Origin: Eulemur rufifrons
Taxonomy: Eukaryota; Chordata; Mammalia; Primates; Lemuridae
Assembly: GCF_041146395.1 (NCBI RefSeq)
Contig: NC_091010.1
Span: forward strand, 53,402,001 to 53,466,000
DNA length: 64,000 bases
Direction: 5' to 3'
Shown here piece by piece: positions 33,445 to 45,539 of the stretch. The notes under the pieces are model-generated. The model was not told the DNA's origin. It saw only the letters and a program-made list of their open reading frames with translations, and did not search any database. The position numbers and the translations under genes were made by a program. Positions within the stretch are counted from its first letter, which is position 1. Each line of letters opens with the position of its first letter.

Positions 33445-34654
33445 ACAAAAGGCAGACTGATGACTACCTGATGAAGGGACAGAAGAGATGAGAGGATGTA
33501 GACAACAGGGGCAGAATTTGTCCTAAAAGCAGCAGTTTGTGAAACAAGTCATAAAATGAATCATATTGCAGCCAGTTTAGTTTAAAGAACTGATGCTTAG
33601 CTATTGAAAAGTATGTTTGTTACAAAATCTACAAAACTTCAATATTTTTAAATAAAAATAAAACAATACTGGTCTTGGATGTTAAATAATAAATATTAGC
33701 CATTTCCTACTTTCTCTTTCACCTGAAAATCTCAAAATTAACTTAGCTACACTAGACTTTTGCAGGGTCTCATTAGTGGAGATAAAACCAAATATTTTAC
33801 TGAGTGGATAAGTAAAGTCAAAGGGGTTTATTATCTATAAATTTGATAAAATGGGGGAATATTCCTTCTATTTCCCTGCCCCTCTGTTGGAGAGTCCCCT
33901 ACCCTTCAATCCTTTTTTGTTCTTTCCGTTCTTCTATACTATCCTAGCCAATCTTAATCTTGTCACCAGTAACTAGATAAAATCTAACTCAAACTATTTT
34001 TAAACTTAAAAAAATTAAATTAAATAAGTAAATCTAAAGCATGTCTCTGGGGACACTGAGTCTCTATCTCTGACTCTTACTTTTCTGGTAGTATCAAGCT
34101 CACTCCCAGGAATTTTAGCCCTGAATTGTCTTTAAAATTCATGACTCCCCACACAAGAAAAGCCCATTTCAATTTTTCCAAAAAGGACTCTACGTATTTC
34201 CCAAAATAATTCCTTTAGTTTCAATCCCAACCTCCTAACATTAATGTACAATAAATAACTCTAATTGGAAGTAACCATGTGGTTGGCTGCTTGTCCCATA
34301 TTTATACCCTTTCTTACACTGGTTTTTGCTTGTAAACTTGCCTATATCTTCCTAGTCTTCACCTAACAGATCCTTGTCTCTGCTTAATTTCATACAACAG
34401 TCTATATCACTCAAATTTGTATTCAATAACAGATCATCTCATGTTGCTCACTAATACTATATGCTTGTTCTCTCAACCAGGCAGTAAATTCATCCAGTGC
34501 CTCCACCTCCAACTCAGCTTGTGCACACAATGCATGCTCTTTACAATAAATGGGCACTTAAGGATTACAAACATTTTGTATTTATTGCCTAGTGTATTAG
34601 TTGGAAAACAAGTAAGGTAATGCCCATAAGTAGGTATGCATATATTAAAGTTAA
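33445..34654. other. Unplaced AT-rich sequence
   Basis: No gene and no confidently named repeat. The 111-codon minus frame at 34473-34808 extends over the L1 fragment that follows. Confidence 0.45.
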
Positions 34655-34859
34655 TATAAAAATGTCCCACATTACTAATCATCAGGGAATTGTAAATTAA
34701 AAGCATAATGAAATACCACCTCACATCTGTTAGAATGGCTATTATCATAAAGACAAATGATAACTTTAGAAAATCACCAATGTGATAATTCACTAAGAAA
34801 AGGATCATAGATTATTGCTAGAACTGTTGGATGAAAGGAGTTGGAAAATATGATATTCA
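34655..34859 (+). mobile_element. LINE-1 ORF2 end fragment, sense
   Basis: 'aaaaatgtcccacattactaatcatcagggaattgtaaattaaaagcataatgaaataccacctcacatctgttagaatggctattatcataaagacaaatgataac' is the well-known L1 ORF2 3' segment. Confidence 0.88.
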
Positions 34860-35230
34860 CACTGTCTCAGAGATTACTCACTGAGACATAACAGGGAAAA
34901 CACCTCTACAAAGAAGAAATCCAAGAACCGTCTTAGATGAATGACCAATGTGGCATTGCCAATAGTGGGCCACAAGGATATACCTCTTGCTGGGAAGCAG
35001 GGGGAAGAACAGAGAGTCCCCCCCATAGTATAGACTCACACAGATTTTTGCTTGGATCCAGTAATGAGGAAAAAGATTAGACAAACCAAGACTGAAAACC
35101 ATTCTATAAGATTCTTGGCCTTTATTGTTTAAAAATGTCAATGTCATGAATGAAAGAGAAACATGACAAATCTGCTCTAGATTAAAGAGAATTAATAAGG
35201 CATGATAACTAAATACAAAACAGGCCAGCT
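34860..35230 (+). mobile_element. LINE 3' end (L1M type), sense
   Basis: 'ttgtttaaaaatgtcaatgtcatgaatgaaagagaaacatgac', 'tctagattaaagagaattaataaggcatgataactaaatac' parallels the nested LINE 3' end at 19385-20063 ('gtcatcaaaaactagggaag', 'ctaaggagacatgactactaaatg'). It is likely part of the same element as the preceding ORF2 fragment. The 89-codon minus frame at 34878-35147 is antisense to it. Confidence 0.6.
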
Positions 35231-35379
35231 ACCTTCCCAAAGCTAAAATTTGATAGTCTCTATGTCTAGGGAATGAAGAAAAAACACAAGCCCCATGCAG
35301 ATGCTTCACTAAAAGGAGGATCAGATACCTGATGTTTTATCAAAGAGATCTGGGATGGGAAAGGAGTGATTGCAGGCAC

Positions 35380-35730
35380 TCTGTTCTCACTTCTCTAGAC
35401 ACAACTGCCTCTTTCTGAAGCACACCTGGCAGGCCCCTACCTCTGATCTCTTCTTGCATTTCCTCTGGCTTTTGCTCTAGGTAGGCAGGAATCTCTCTCA
35501 TTCCTTTCAGTTCTTTGCCCAAATAGCCTTCTCTGACATACTACTAACATCTGAACAACAATGCCCCATCCTCTATCGTACTTCCCTGCTTCGTTTTTTT
35601 CCCCAGAACACTTTTGCACTAATGTACTAATATATTTTACTTATTCATATTTATTTTTTGTCTCCTTATCCTCAGAATGTAAACACTATGATGACAGTGT
35701 TCTCTTTATTAGTTTTAGGTCCCATGCCAC
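35380..35730 (+). mobile_element. L2 LINE 3' part, sense
   Basis: 'ttctttgcccaaatagccttctctgacatac', 'ttattttttgtctccttatcctcagaatgtaaacactatgatgacagtgttctctttattagttttagg' matches the L2 3' region ('gtctccccactagaatgtaagctccatgagggcaggga'). Confidence 0.65.
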
Positions 35731-37261
35731 ATTCCCTGCCTGCCTGGAAATTTCAGTCTCCTGGTCTGCATGAGCTTTCTTACAACCCAAAAAAGAATTC
35801 CAAAAGAACAAATGTGACCTTAGAAATTTCTTCGGCTTGTGGTGGCCACAGAAATTGACATCATACTCCCAAGGACACCATATCCAGACTTCATAGCAGA
35901 AGTTTTATTTTCCTCCTCCCTGGCTGATTATGCTGAATTTAGACATTAAAAAAAATGTCAAGAATTAAAATACAGCCCATACTATTAAAATTTCATTAAC
36001 ACAGAATAATTATTTTTCTAGAATTATTTGCATATGGGAAGTCCAGCCTTCTTGATATATGATATTTATGGTAAGTCCTACTGGAAGAGAGGGAGAAAAC
36101 CAAGATTAGATGTTAAAGTCTTTTATAAATCTATCTTTTTGCTTTAGCTACATGATGACATGAGAAGGTCCAGTCAATTCTCTAAGGCTTGGGCAAGTCT
36201 GACCATCCACCCAGCCTTGGATACTAGATCTGCTTTACATTTGAAATTATAGGATACTACAAACCATTTGTCAATAAGCCATGCATTCTGAGGACTCTTC
36301 CCTGCAAGGAACTCCTTTTGCACTGACCCAAATATGCTTTCTTCCTCCATTCCTCTCATGGAACAGTCACTCCACCTTAAAGATAACTGGTAAGGATTTA
36401 ATATGCAGCCCTAGGACAGAGAATGGTAAAGTTCACCAACCCCACAGGAATTGAGCCTCTTCCTATAGATTCAGAGCTGCATCACCTTTAATTTCTAATA
36501 CCGTATTTGAGAGAGAATAACACATGATATTATGATGACAGAATAGTTCCAGTGTCATGAATCAAAGGTAAAGTGCTTGGTTTCTTCATGAGCTTGTGGG
36601 AGGATCCCCTTGGACAGCTGGTGAGCTGCGGGGTAGACGCTGAGTGTACTCTTCCCCTGAGACCCCAGCTAAAAGGACTGAAGGAGTGTCTGCATAGATC
36701 AGTTTCCAATGGTCAATATTCTGCCACTTAGATAAAAAGGAAGACTCTTCTAGACATATTCAACAGCTCAGCCCCTCTGTCTTGCTTCAATAAATCCAGT
36801 GTCACATACCCTTTCTCTCCTGTTAGTTCCATAATAAACTGGGCAATCAGAATGTCACTACCTGCCCCTCTGTTTATTATATAGACTCCCTAGTACTTGA
36901 CACAACACATCAGCAAGATTATGATGACCTCCAGAGGTCTCCCTCACTGCTTGAAGGCACACACACAGATTGTCAAACAGTGTTAGCAAATATTGATGAA
37001 GCCAGTATTGCCCAGAAGAGTGATGAGCCCAGGAGTCGGGGGGGGGAAGCCTTCAGATAGCACTCAGGGGAGTTGTCAGCGAACCTTAAAGAAACCCTTC
37101 AAACATATCAGAGCTCTGAGGCAAACATCAAAACTAATGGAGTGTTTGTAAAGAGATGTGTATGTGCAGGAGAGCAGGGCAAATGAGGTGTGAGACCAAA
37201 CAAGAGGAATCTGCCTGTGGTTTTGAGGAAAAGGGCTGGGCAGGAAGAAAACATAATCTTT
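35731..37261. other. Unplaced block, possibly an old ERV interior
   Basis: No gene. 36110-37080 has a mixed composition unlike the AT-rich flanks (for example 'ggagttgtcagcgaacc', 'gtgatgagcccaggagtcgggggggggaagcc'). It reads like old repetitive, perhaps ERVL/MaLR internal, sequence in reverse. I cannot assign it, and the 61-codon minus frame at 36174-36359 is not enough to do so. Contains G9 near 37038. Confidence 0.3.
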
Positions 37262-39108
37262 CTTTTTAATTTTTTTGTAAGTGGACAGATAACATTGTAT
37301 GTTTTTATCATATACAACAGGATGCTTTGAAGTGCACATACATTGTGCAATGGTTAAATCTAGCTAATTAACAAAGGCATTACCTCACATAGTCATCCTT
37401 TTTGTGGTAAGAGCACATAACATCCACTCTCTTTACATTTTTCAAGAATATGATATGTTACCACTAACATTAGTCATCTTGCTATACAATAGATCTCTTG
37501 ACGTTTATTTCCTTTAGAACTATAATTATGTATCCTTTGATCAACTTCTATCTATTCCTCCTCCCCACTAACCACCCCAGCCTCTGACAACCACCCTTCT
37601 ACTCTCTACTTCTATTTGATGAACTTTATTACATTCCATGGATGAGTGACATTGTGCACTATTTGTCTTTCTGTTCCTGGCTTATTTTAAGTAGCATAAT
37701 GTCTTCCAGGTTCATCCATGTTTTCATAAATGACAGGATTTCATTATTTTTTGTGGCTGAGTAGTATTTCTTTAGTAGTATATATCCCACATATTTCTTT
37801 AGTAGTACATATCCCATATTTCTTTAGTAGTATATATCCCACATTTTCCTCAAACATTCATTCATTAGTGGACATTTAGGTTAATTCCATATTTTGGCAT
37901 ATTCATTGTGAATAGTATTGCAACAAACACTCAGTGCAAATATCTTTTCTATGTGCTGATTTTAATTTGGATATGTACCCAGTAATGGGACTGCTAAATC
38001 ATGTGGTAGTTCTATTTTTAATTTTTTGAGGAACTGCCATACTCTTCTCTCTAATGGCTGTACTAATTTCTGTTCCCACCAGAGCGTACAAGGGTTCCCT
38101 TTTCTCTACATCCTCCTCAGCACTTATTATCTTTTTCCTTTTTGATGAGGGCCATTCTAACTGGGGTGAGGTGATATCTCATTGTGGTGTTGATTCATAT
38201 TCCCCTGATCATTAGTTATGTGGAACATTTTTTCATATACTTGGTCATTTGTATGTCTTCAGTTGAGAAATGTCTATTCAGATATTTTGCCTATTTTTTA
38301 ATCAGATTATTTGGGTTTTTGCTATTGAGTTGTTTGAGTTCCTTATAGAGGTTGGATATTAACCCCTTGTCAGACATACAGTTTGCAAATATTCTCTCCC
38401 ATTCTGTACATTGTCTTTGCACTCTGTTTCTGTGCTGTGTAGAAACATTTTAATTTAATGTAATCCATTTGTCTGTTTTTGCTTTTGTTGCCCGTAGTGT
38501 GAAGACTCTAAAAAATTCTTGCCCAGACCTATGTCATGAAACGTTTCCCCTATGTTTTCTTCTAGTAGTTTCAAAGTTTTAGGTCATATTTTTAAGTTTT
38601 TAATTCATTTTAGTTAGTTTTTATATATGGTGAGAGATAAGGATCTAAGTTTATTCTTATGCATGTGGATATACGATTTGTCCAACATCATTTATTGAAA
38701 AGACTATTCTATCACCACCGTGCGTTATTGACACCTTTGTCAAAAATTAACTGGCTATAAATGTGTGGATTTATTTCTGGGCTCTCTATTCTGTTCCATT
38801 GGTCTATGTCTGTTTTTATGCAAGTACCATGCTATTTCTCTATAGCTTTATAGCACACATTGAGGTCAGATAGTGTGACGCCTACAGCTTTGTTCTTTTT
38901 GCTCAAGATTGCTTTGCTTATTCAGGGTCTTTTGCAGTTCCATATAAATTTTAGGATTGTCTTTCTAATTCTGTGAAGAATGTCACTGGTATTTTAATAG
39001 GAATTGCATTGAATCTGTCAGTTTGGGTGGTATCAACATTATAAAAATATCATCCTTCCAATCCATGAACACAGCATTATCTTTCAATTTAATGATCTCC
39101 TTTTTGGC
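37262..39108 (-). mobile_element. Antisense LINE-1 (L1MA-like), 3' UTR into ORF2
   Basis: The longest clear L1 of the window, about 1.85 kb, 5'-truncated and in reverse. 3' UTR text: 'gtgcaatggttaaatctagctaattaacaaaggcattacctcacatagtcatcc'. ORF2 end: 'gttcctggcttattttaagtagcataatgtcttccaggttcatccatg', 'gtacccagtaatgggactgctaaatcatgtggtag', 'cattctaactggggtgaggtgatatctcattgtgg', 'cataccagtttgcaaatattctctcccattctgtac', 'ctggctataaatgtgtggatttatttctgggctctctattctgttccattggtctatg', ending near 'tttaatgatctcc'. No intact reading frame remains. It contains a three-copy tandem repeat at 37767-37844. Confidence 0.96.
37767..37844. repeat. Three-copy tandem repeat inside L1
   Basis: Three tandem copies of about 25-27 bp with the core 'tttctttagtagta' then 'atatccca' start at 37767, 37794 and 37819. 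L1 has a single copy here (around 'gtagtattcc'), so this is a local post-insertion expansion. Confidence 0.93.
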
Positions 39109-39179
39109 TAGTTTTCTAACAAGTAAAGTTGAGAGGATTAAAATATAGATTGAACATTTGTTCTGGTCTCACAAACATC
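39109..39179. other. Gap between L1 and next repeat
   Basis: No feature recognised. Confidence 0.4.
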
Positions 39180-39700
39180 CACCCTCTCAGCCCCTCACTC
39201 CCTATCTAGTAATATCTCCCTGGTTTTCTTTTGCCATAACAACCCATATCACACTCAGAAATAAAGTTGAGATAGAGAAATAGATGTTGCTTAATCATTA
39301 GCTCCAGAAATCAACAAGTGATTCAGGATGTCCAATGAGAGCATCACATCTGATTGATTGAGAGGTACACATGTGACTCAATTAAAGACATCCTGAGCCA
39401 ATGAGATTATTTCCTACACCTCTATTAGAACCACTGAGAAACAGCACATTTCTTTTGCTGGCTTACAAATTAGCAAATGGATTAGAAACTTTGAGGGCAG
39501 GGGCACTATAAAATGGAAGCCAGCTTTATAATGAAGCTAAAACAGAATTCAGATCAGAAAGTTAGAGAGAAGACATTTTAATCATGACATCACTTGGATT
39601 CAGTGTTGTCCTAAACTCTTTAATTTGATGAGCCAACAAATTTACTTTTTCATTCAACCAGTTTGCTTAGATTTCTGCAACTAAGTCCTTACTTCTAACA
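39180..39700 (+). repeat. Interspersed repeat, family unassigned
   Basis: 'catgtgactcaattaaagacatcctgagccaatgagattatttcc', 'gaagccagctttataatgaagc' and 'gatgagccaacaaatttactttttcattcaaccagtttgcttagatttctgc' recall a mammalian repeat ending 'gagccaataaattccctttttgcttaagccagtttg'. The fragment at 45540-45950 shares the 'gtgacc...aagtca...gatgagaatc' part. Name not established. Confidence 0.5.
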
Positions 39701-40904
39701 AGTATTTATGGACTTCATTCTGTCAATATCTGAACCCTGGAAAGAATGATTTCCCCTTCATGTTCTTCCTTAAGCATGAAGCATCTGTTTAAAAGGTACA
39801 GCTTACCAACTGGTATGAGGTTAGAAAACTCCCCTTTTCTGCTCAGTTACCTGAAATTACTTACTTCATTTGCCAGCATATCCACATTCTACCTCCTTAT
39901 CACCTTCCCCCAGAATCTCTTAGTGTCTCTGACCCCCAACAGCTTCCTCTCAGGATTATGTTTCCTGGCTCCACATCTAACGTCTCAAGTTAATGAATTG
40001 AATTTTTGATCTTCTACTTTTTCTCAACAACTCAGATTTTCCTCTTCCTCCAAAGCAAACATGATAACATGGAGACTGACCTTTGCTAAATTCAAGTTCT
40101 TTAGTCTCTAACTTCTCTACTTACAGAAGGCAATACTCTCCTTTCATACCATATTTATTTCTCAGTGGAATAAATAACTCACCCTTCCCAACAGACAAGG
40201 TCTGGTAAGAATTTCATGCAACGATAATGGATGCCAGAGAGATGCTTGTTTATATTTCTTGCAACTGAAAGGCTGATTCCCAGAAAGAGACTTCAATTGC
40301 CATAAACAGAATTTTAGACAAATATATTTTTTAAAGATTTTTAAATAATATGTCACCTATAATAGGAACATATGAAATATTTAAGCTGAAAATGAAAATT
40401 AAATTATTTCATCCATGCTTCAGATACTCATAATCCTCGTAAAAGGCAACAGGTCTTAATCTGGTTCCTGTTCATGCAGTTCTTCACATGAAGGATGTAT
40501 TACATCAAGACACAGCTGGGCAGAGAGGTTTCATGCTGGAAATTAAAATATCCTTTCTGGTACTCTTTCATTCTCTGAATCTATGGGGCATGTAACCCTC
40601 ACTCACAGGTTTAGTCCAGATCAATCTCATAGTCTATTCAGATCTCTGGCTGGGCAAACAAATTTTATGACCCTCTGAAAATATCTCTACACAGTGAGGC
40701 ATATTTATGGAACTAAGTTACCATTCTGGTTTCATACCTGACGACTCGGTCTCCAAGAGAGACCATAGTTTTTCTCTATGCTCTTGCAAGGACTCCTGAG
40801 GTCCCAACCCTGAAGGCCATTCTATATGCAGTTCTCTATGGTTCTCTATGGAGAACCATCGCTTTTTGTTGACTGCCAATAACTGTCCCATATATTAATA
40901 GTAT
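39701..40904. other. Unplaced sequence
   Basis: No gene. The 87-codon frame at 39746-40009 is Leu/Ser/Phe-rich without a motif. A 9-bp hairpin lies at 40838-40859. Confidence 0.45.
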
Positions 40905-41095
40905 TTCATAGCAGAATCTCTGGAGTTAGACATGCATTCAATTCTGCCTCTCTAACTTGCTGCTGCGCAACCTCAGATAATGTTTTATCTCTACTAGTCT
41001 CATCTGTAAATTAAGAAAACTTATTTGATTTTGAAAGGATTAAATATAATAATATTTTAAAATATTTGTCACAATATCAAGTATATTTGTTCATT
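40905..41095 (+). mobile_element. MIR SINE, sense
   Basis: 'tctctggagttagacatgcattcaattctgcctctctaacttgctgctgcgcaacctcagataatgttttatctctactagtctcatctgtaaattaag' follows the MIR consensus order from 'ctggagccagactgcctgggttcgaatcccggctctgccacttactagctgtgtgacc' to 'tcatctgtaaaatg'. Confidence 0.8.
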
Positions 41096-41104
41096 CTCTA
41101 ATGT

Positions 41105-41245
41105 TTTCAAAATATTTATTGAGAAAAATATTTATCGAGCACCTATTGCATATCTCTAAAACATTCAAAATATTTATACAAGGAATGGGTCTAGATACTA
41201 TAGCATACAGTGCATGCTCAATAAACAAATTTATCAACATTGTCA
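41105..41245 (-). mobile_element. L2 3' end-like fragment, antisense
   Basis: 'aaaatatttatcgagcacctattgcatatc' and 'ggaatgggtctagatactatagc' resemble the reversed L2 tail. The 'aaatatttat' unit is duplicated. The overlapping 62- and 70-codon frames at 41091-41313 are not supported. Confidence 0.5.
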
Positions 41246-41600
41246 ACACCACCATCACTACCACCCCTAGTGCCATCAATATATCTGCCCATTCATTTTT
41301 CTTTTTTTATTAATTCTTCTGTCCAACGCTATTTAATAGCTTAACTCCAGAATTTGCACTTAAGAATAAGTAAGTCACTGTCCCCCCCTGCCCCCCCGCC
41401 ACTTCAAGAACTCATGGTTTCAAGGAACAAAGCTTCTGTAGGATACATAGAAATGCACCATCCTCTGCATCCCCCTCAAAGAAGGACACACGGCACAGCT
41501 GTGGGGTCAGCAAACAGCCTCCAGCCTTTCGGTTCTTTCAGAGTCTCCTTCAGCTGCAGATTTACTTGAAATGAAGACATTCCCTTATCAGGGAGGTGTT
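41246..41600. other. Unplaced sequence with C-rich run
   Basis: No gene. A C-rich stretch (tccccccctgcccccccgcc, 41381-41400) stands out in the AT-rich background. The 71-codon plus frame at 41354-41569 translates it as poly-Pro and is not supported. Confidence 0.5.
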
Positions 41601-44194
41601 CCTCAGACGACTGGACAAGGCAGGGCTATACATGCCAATCTATTTGACACAACAGGGGACAATTCTGATGGACAATATATTTGCTCAAAAGATCCTTAAC
41701 AAGAGGTCTGCGATTTAAGGACCCAAATTATATTTTAATTTATCACTTCTTTCAATTCTGCCTTCTCCCTCTTCTTTTCATAGGTACGTATCCCTTAAAA
41801 ATATCTTGCACCTCAAAGTCCATCTCAGCATCCGCTTCAGAAGACGACAACCTCAATAGCTGTCAATTCAATTTACTGCTTCAGAAAACAGGCAATAAAA
41901 CAAAATATCATTGTAGATTAATCCCTAACCTGGCAATCAAACATCACCACTGGGCGTAGATGGAGCACAGATAGTTCCCACTACAAAGTAGAGGATTAAT
42001 TGTTAAAATTTTCAATGATGGTGAGTTGATGTGTTGAACTGATATCTTGTACTAAGGGAAGAAATCACACTGGTGAGCTCAGTGTATCAGACATTTGAGA
42101 AGTATGGAGGAAATAGTAAATAGATACAATGAGTAGGGACGACTATTGCTAATCACTAATTATGGTCTATAGAAGGATAATGAACAGTTGAGGAAGAGTA
42201 TCAGGCATGTGAAAGCCAGAGGGCCTCTTTGGTTGTTTTCAAAGCTCTCATCACCTGTAGTGTGTGGGCAAAGAAATCAAAGGACCAAGATCAGGCCCTA
42301 ATATTGTAGCTGAACTTCAATGAAAGTTAAAACCCAGTCAAGACAGGTTGGTATGCTATATTCACACAGTGTTGGCTGGCAAAACCTAGGACCCAGATAC
42401 ATAGGATGGAGTCATGTGGACAGATGACCTCAAAGCTTTTGATTCCCCATACTCTTTTGAACACTTTTGAGACTGCAAAAATGGCACACCATTCCTTTCA
42501 AAAAGCTAGCATTCCTTCTATTCTGGAAGAAAATGCAGAGGTCTCTTTCCCACAAGATAACCTTTGTCTCACTCAGGACCTACTCCTACCTTTACTCCTG
42601 GCTACTAGCTCTATAACTGGAGTAATATGATCAGGAAGATGGCCATAATTAAGATGAAATTCAGGATCAGAGTCAATTCTCATCCTATCCTGACCACTGC
42701 TTCAACACTCTGAAGCTACAGGGCCAGTGTCCCCTTATACAGTTAGTCCTGGGAGAGCCCATGTTGCCTGTGTAACCAGACTTCTTTAAGGATCCTATAG
42801 AAAAGGTAGTCATGATAGACCTGAGCCACTGCATAATTCATCAGGGGACATAAAGAACCCAATAATAGAGCTGCAAGTTCAAGCTAGCATGTCCTGGCAT
42901 GAGCCAGAGGGGTACAATAAGTCTGGATTATGAGGGGGTTTGATCAAGGAGGCTGGAAAATAAATTTTAAAAAGGAAGAATATATTGAATTGAGAACACT
43001 CTCCCTAGATTCAAGGTTTAACACATGGCTCTTAAAATTTCACTAAACTAATGAGTAAATCTAGCCTACTGTCCAGCATCCAAGTTGCAACCAGTAAATG
43101 TGCTGCCTGGTGAATGTGGACTTCCCTAATTCTTCATGAGTTTTTAAAAAGCAACTGATTGCAGAATGAGAGTCAGAGATACAGAATGAACTCTGGTCCT
43201 TGCTGGAGTAGAGGCAGCAAGATTGTAGCATGCATGGCAACTTTAGTCCATTCACCATATTTCCCTAGGACCCTATTATGAGAGATTCTAAGGCTGTGCC
43301 TTGCCTCAGTGCCCAAGATCAGTGTTGGATAAAGAGTACTATTAGCACGGGTATCTTGCAGTCTTTGTCACTGGCAAAGGGTAAGAGAGATATTATATTT
43401 GCTTGGGTAGAACCATAAGGAAAATATAAAGCAAAGGCTTTTGTTTAGGTCATTAATCTGGGGATGTGATCTTAGGAGAGGGATGCACAAGGAACATAAA
43501 GAGGAAGTCAGTATAAAGAGGCCTTATTGAGTTGGCCACTGCTATGAGTTACTTGTGCTTGATCCTGGGGAACAATCTGAGAAGTCTTAAGAAATGCCTC
43601 TCAAGATGTCTTGCTTGAAGAATGAAAGGGGGAATAATCTACCAAATTGCTCCTATTTCCCATTCATCAAAGACGATCCAGCTGTTGTTTGGGACATGAA
43701 ATGAGGCTCTGACAGTTTTCAACTATGTGAAGCAAGTCCAAATTTATAAGGAACATCATTGCTGCAGCTACTTGTATAAAAATGGGGGGCCAGGAGGATA
43801 AGATTATATGAAAGTGGTGTCTGATATAAATTTTTACCCACTTCTTAATTTCCATTACAGCCCGTGCTGAATCTTTCTTCGAAACTCCATCAAATTTTAC
43901 CATTTAAGGGGAGAGTGCATGACATTGTGCTTTTCTCAGGAAATATATTCCTTGGACTCATGTCTAAGGATTTAGTTCAAATTCAAATTTGATCTCTGGG
44001 CCTAGTAAAGGAGGGTGTGATTGGTTTACTGAGGGACTTTTGTTTTCCCGAAATGGGATTTTGGTGTAGAGGTGAGCTACAAGTGCCCTTTTTCTTGGCC
44101 ATTATTCCAATTAATGATAAACCATTCCTTTCTAAGTAAGTAAATGTAAATGCATACATACATACATAAACAATTTTATCTTAAAGAAGCTTCT
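41601..44194. other. 2.6 kb block with no recognised repeat
   Basis: No L1, L2, MIR, Alu or LTR signature recognised. Composition is more balanced than the flanks. Several short frames occur: + 41681-41959, + 42406-42630, - 43061-43258 and - 43667-43903. None carries a motif, a shared frame or exon-like boundaries. The texture could suit an old ERV interior or single-copy DNA; I cannot decide between them. Confidence 0.35.
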
Positions 44195-44660
44195 CTTTAT
44201 GATCCTGTCCTTCTACCTACCTGCCTAGGTCTAGCCCTTTTTTGCTATGAAATTTCCGTGTGCCCTGGATTTGCTGGACATACACAGGGCTGTGCCTTTG
44301 TGCATGTTGTTTTTCTGTGTCATGAATGACCATCCACTCCCTCACTCCTTCTACCATAACCCTAAGAATATTCTTCTCATCCTGAACAACTGATCTTAAA
44401 GAATATCAGCTTTTCCTGGTGGCCTCAGGTCAGACATTGATTCTGTATCTTCCTCTGTATCCTCACTGCATTTTTCACACCATTTTATTTTTATTACTTA
44501 TCATCTTGAATATGGTATATATTTTCACGAGTTTAATTTCAGTAATAGTCCGCAAGTTACTCTAGGGCAAAAATGTCTTATATATTTTCATTTCCTTCAT
44601 GCTTAATTCAGTATCTGACACTGCCTAAGTGCTCAATTAATGTTTGTTGAATTAACTGGA
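44195..44660 (+). mobile_element. L2 LINE 3' part, sense
   Basis: 'ggctgtgcctttgtgcatgttgtttttctgtgtcatgaatgaccatcc' precedes 'ctctagggcaaaaatgtcttatatattttcatttccttcatgcttaattcagtatctgacactgcctaagtgctcaattaatgtttgttgaatt'. This matches the L2 3' end and tail ('gcctggcacatagtaggcgctcaataaatatttgttgaatg'). Confidence 0.8.
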
Positions 44661-45539
44661 TTAGTTTCTTTATCACATTACCTTTTAAATTCTATGAAGG
44701 GAGTTCAGCCTTTATTAAGTCATTAACCTACTCAGTAACTTAAAAAAATGAGAATGACAGGACATGCCCATCTACATTGAAGCACTGTTTGGAGAATCAA
44801 AAAAGTTAATGTACTAAAAATAATACATTATAGTAAAATACTCTACCAACTTAATTCATATTATCTGACATTAAACATCATTCTTTCATATAGGATTATT
44901 CATTAAATTGAATGGAATTGATCAATAGTAGATCAAGATCTGTGCAAAAAATATCATGTTAATGGAAAGGTCCAAGGTGTTCAATTACAGATCCATGTCC
45001 CCTGACCAGAGAGAAAATGGCAAAGATTGCATTGTGAGACATCAACTTATCTGAGGAAGTCTCCAAAAGTTCAGCATTCAAGGTCATCAAGTACATGGGT
45101 CCAAAATGGCATAGCAATTGTTCAGTACCTTAGTGTTCTCTAAGGAGCTTGTGGACATGAAAAGAAATCTGGAAAATTTATGTATACAGAAAGGCCGAAA
45201 ATGGGCAACCTCAGTAGAGAAAGAAAATAAAAATGGCACTGAGATTGGCCTTTGCAGATCCTTCAATTACACAGTGCTCTCTTGATGTGGAAGGCAAAGG
45301 AGAAGCCACCACAAGGCCCTAGATGATATGATCCCAACCTGCAAATGTGGTTTTACTTGTCACTACATTCTCTACTCTTCAAACAAATAATAACAAAATT
45401 AAACAAATGAATCAACAAAACTAACACCAGGTTCTCTAAATATGGTCTTTATGCCCTACTGGTGGCAGCTACCTATTGACTTTGTCTAGCATATGTTATT
45501 TTGTTAAATATCCTTGAGTTTTAGAACCCACCCATCCCC
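44661..45539. other. Unplaced AT-rich sequence
   Basis: No gene and no named repeat. Confidence 0.45.

Noticed and set aside
33014..33460. Longest open frame, 148 codons, plus strand
   Set aside because: It opens with GTG; the first ATG is at 33080. No signal, domain or repeat-protein pattern is visible, and the C-terminal part is translated TC/GA low-complexity sequence. A frame of this length is unremarkable in 64 kb.
34473..34808. 111-codon minus-strand frame
   Set aside because: Antisense to an L1 ORF2 fragment for much of its length.
36174..36359. 61-codon minus frame that looks vaguely protein-like
   Set aside because: Too short, no recognised motif, and the neighbouring frames do not continue it. 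A retroviral origin was considered but cannot be supported.
37767..37844. CRISPR-like repeat array
   Set aside because: The copies are tandem without spacers and lie in a mammalian L1; it is a minisatellite-type expansion.
43667..43903. 78-codon minus frame considered as ERV gag-like
   Set aside because: No diagnostic motif and no partner frames; left as unassigned.
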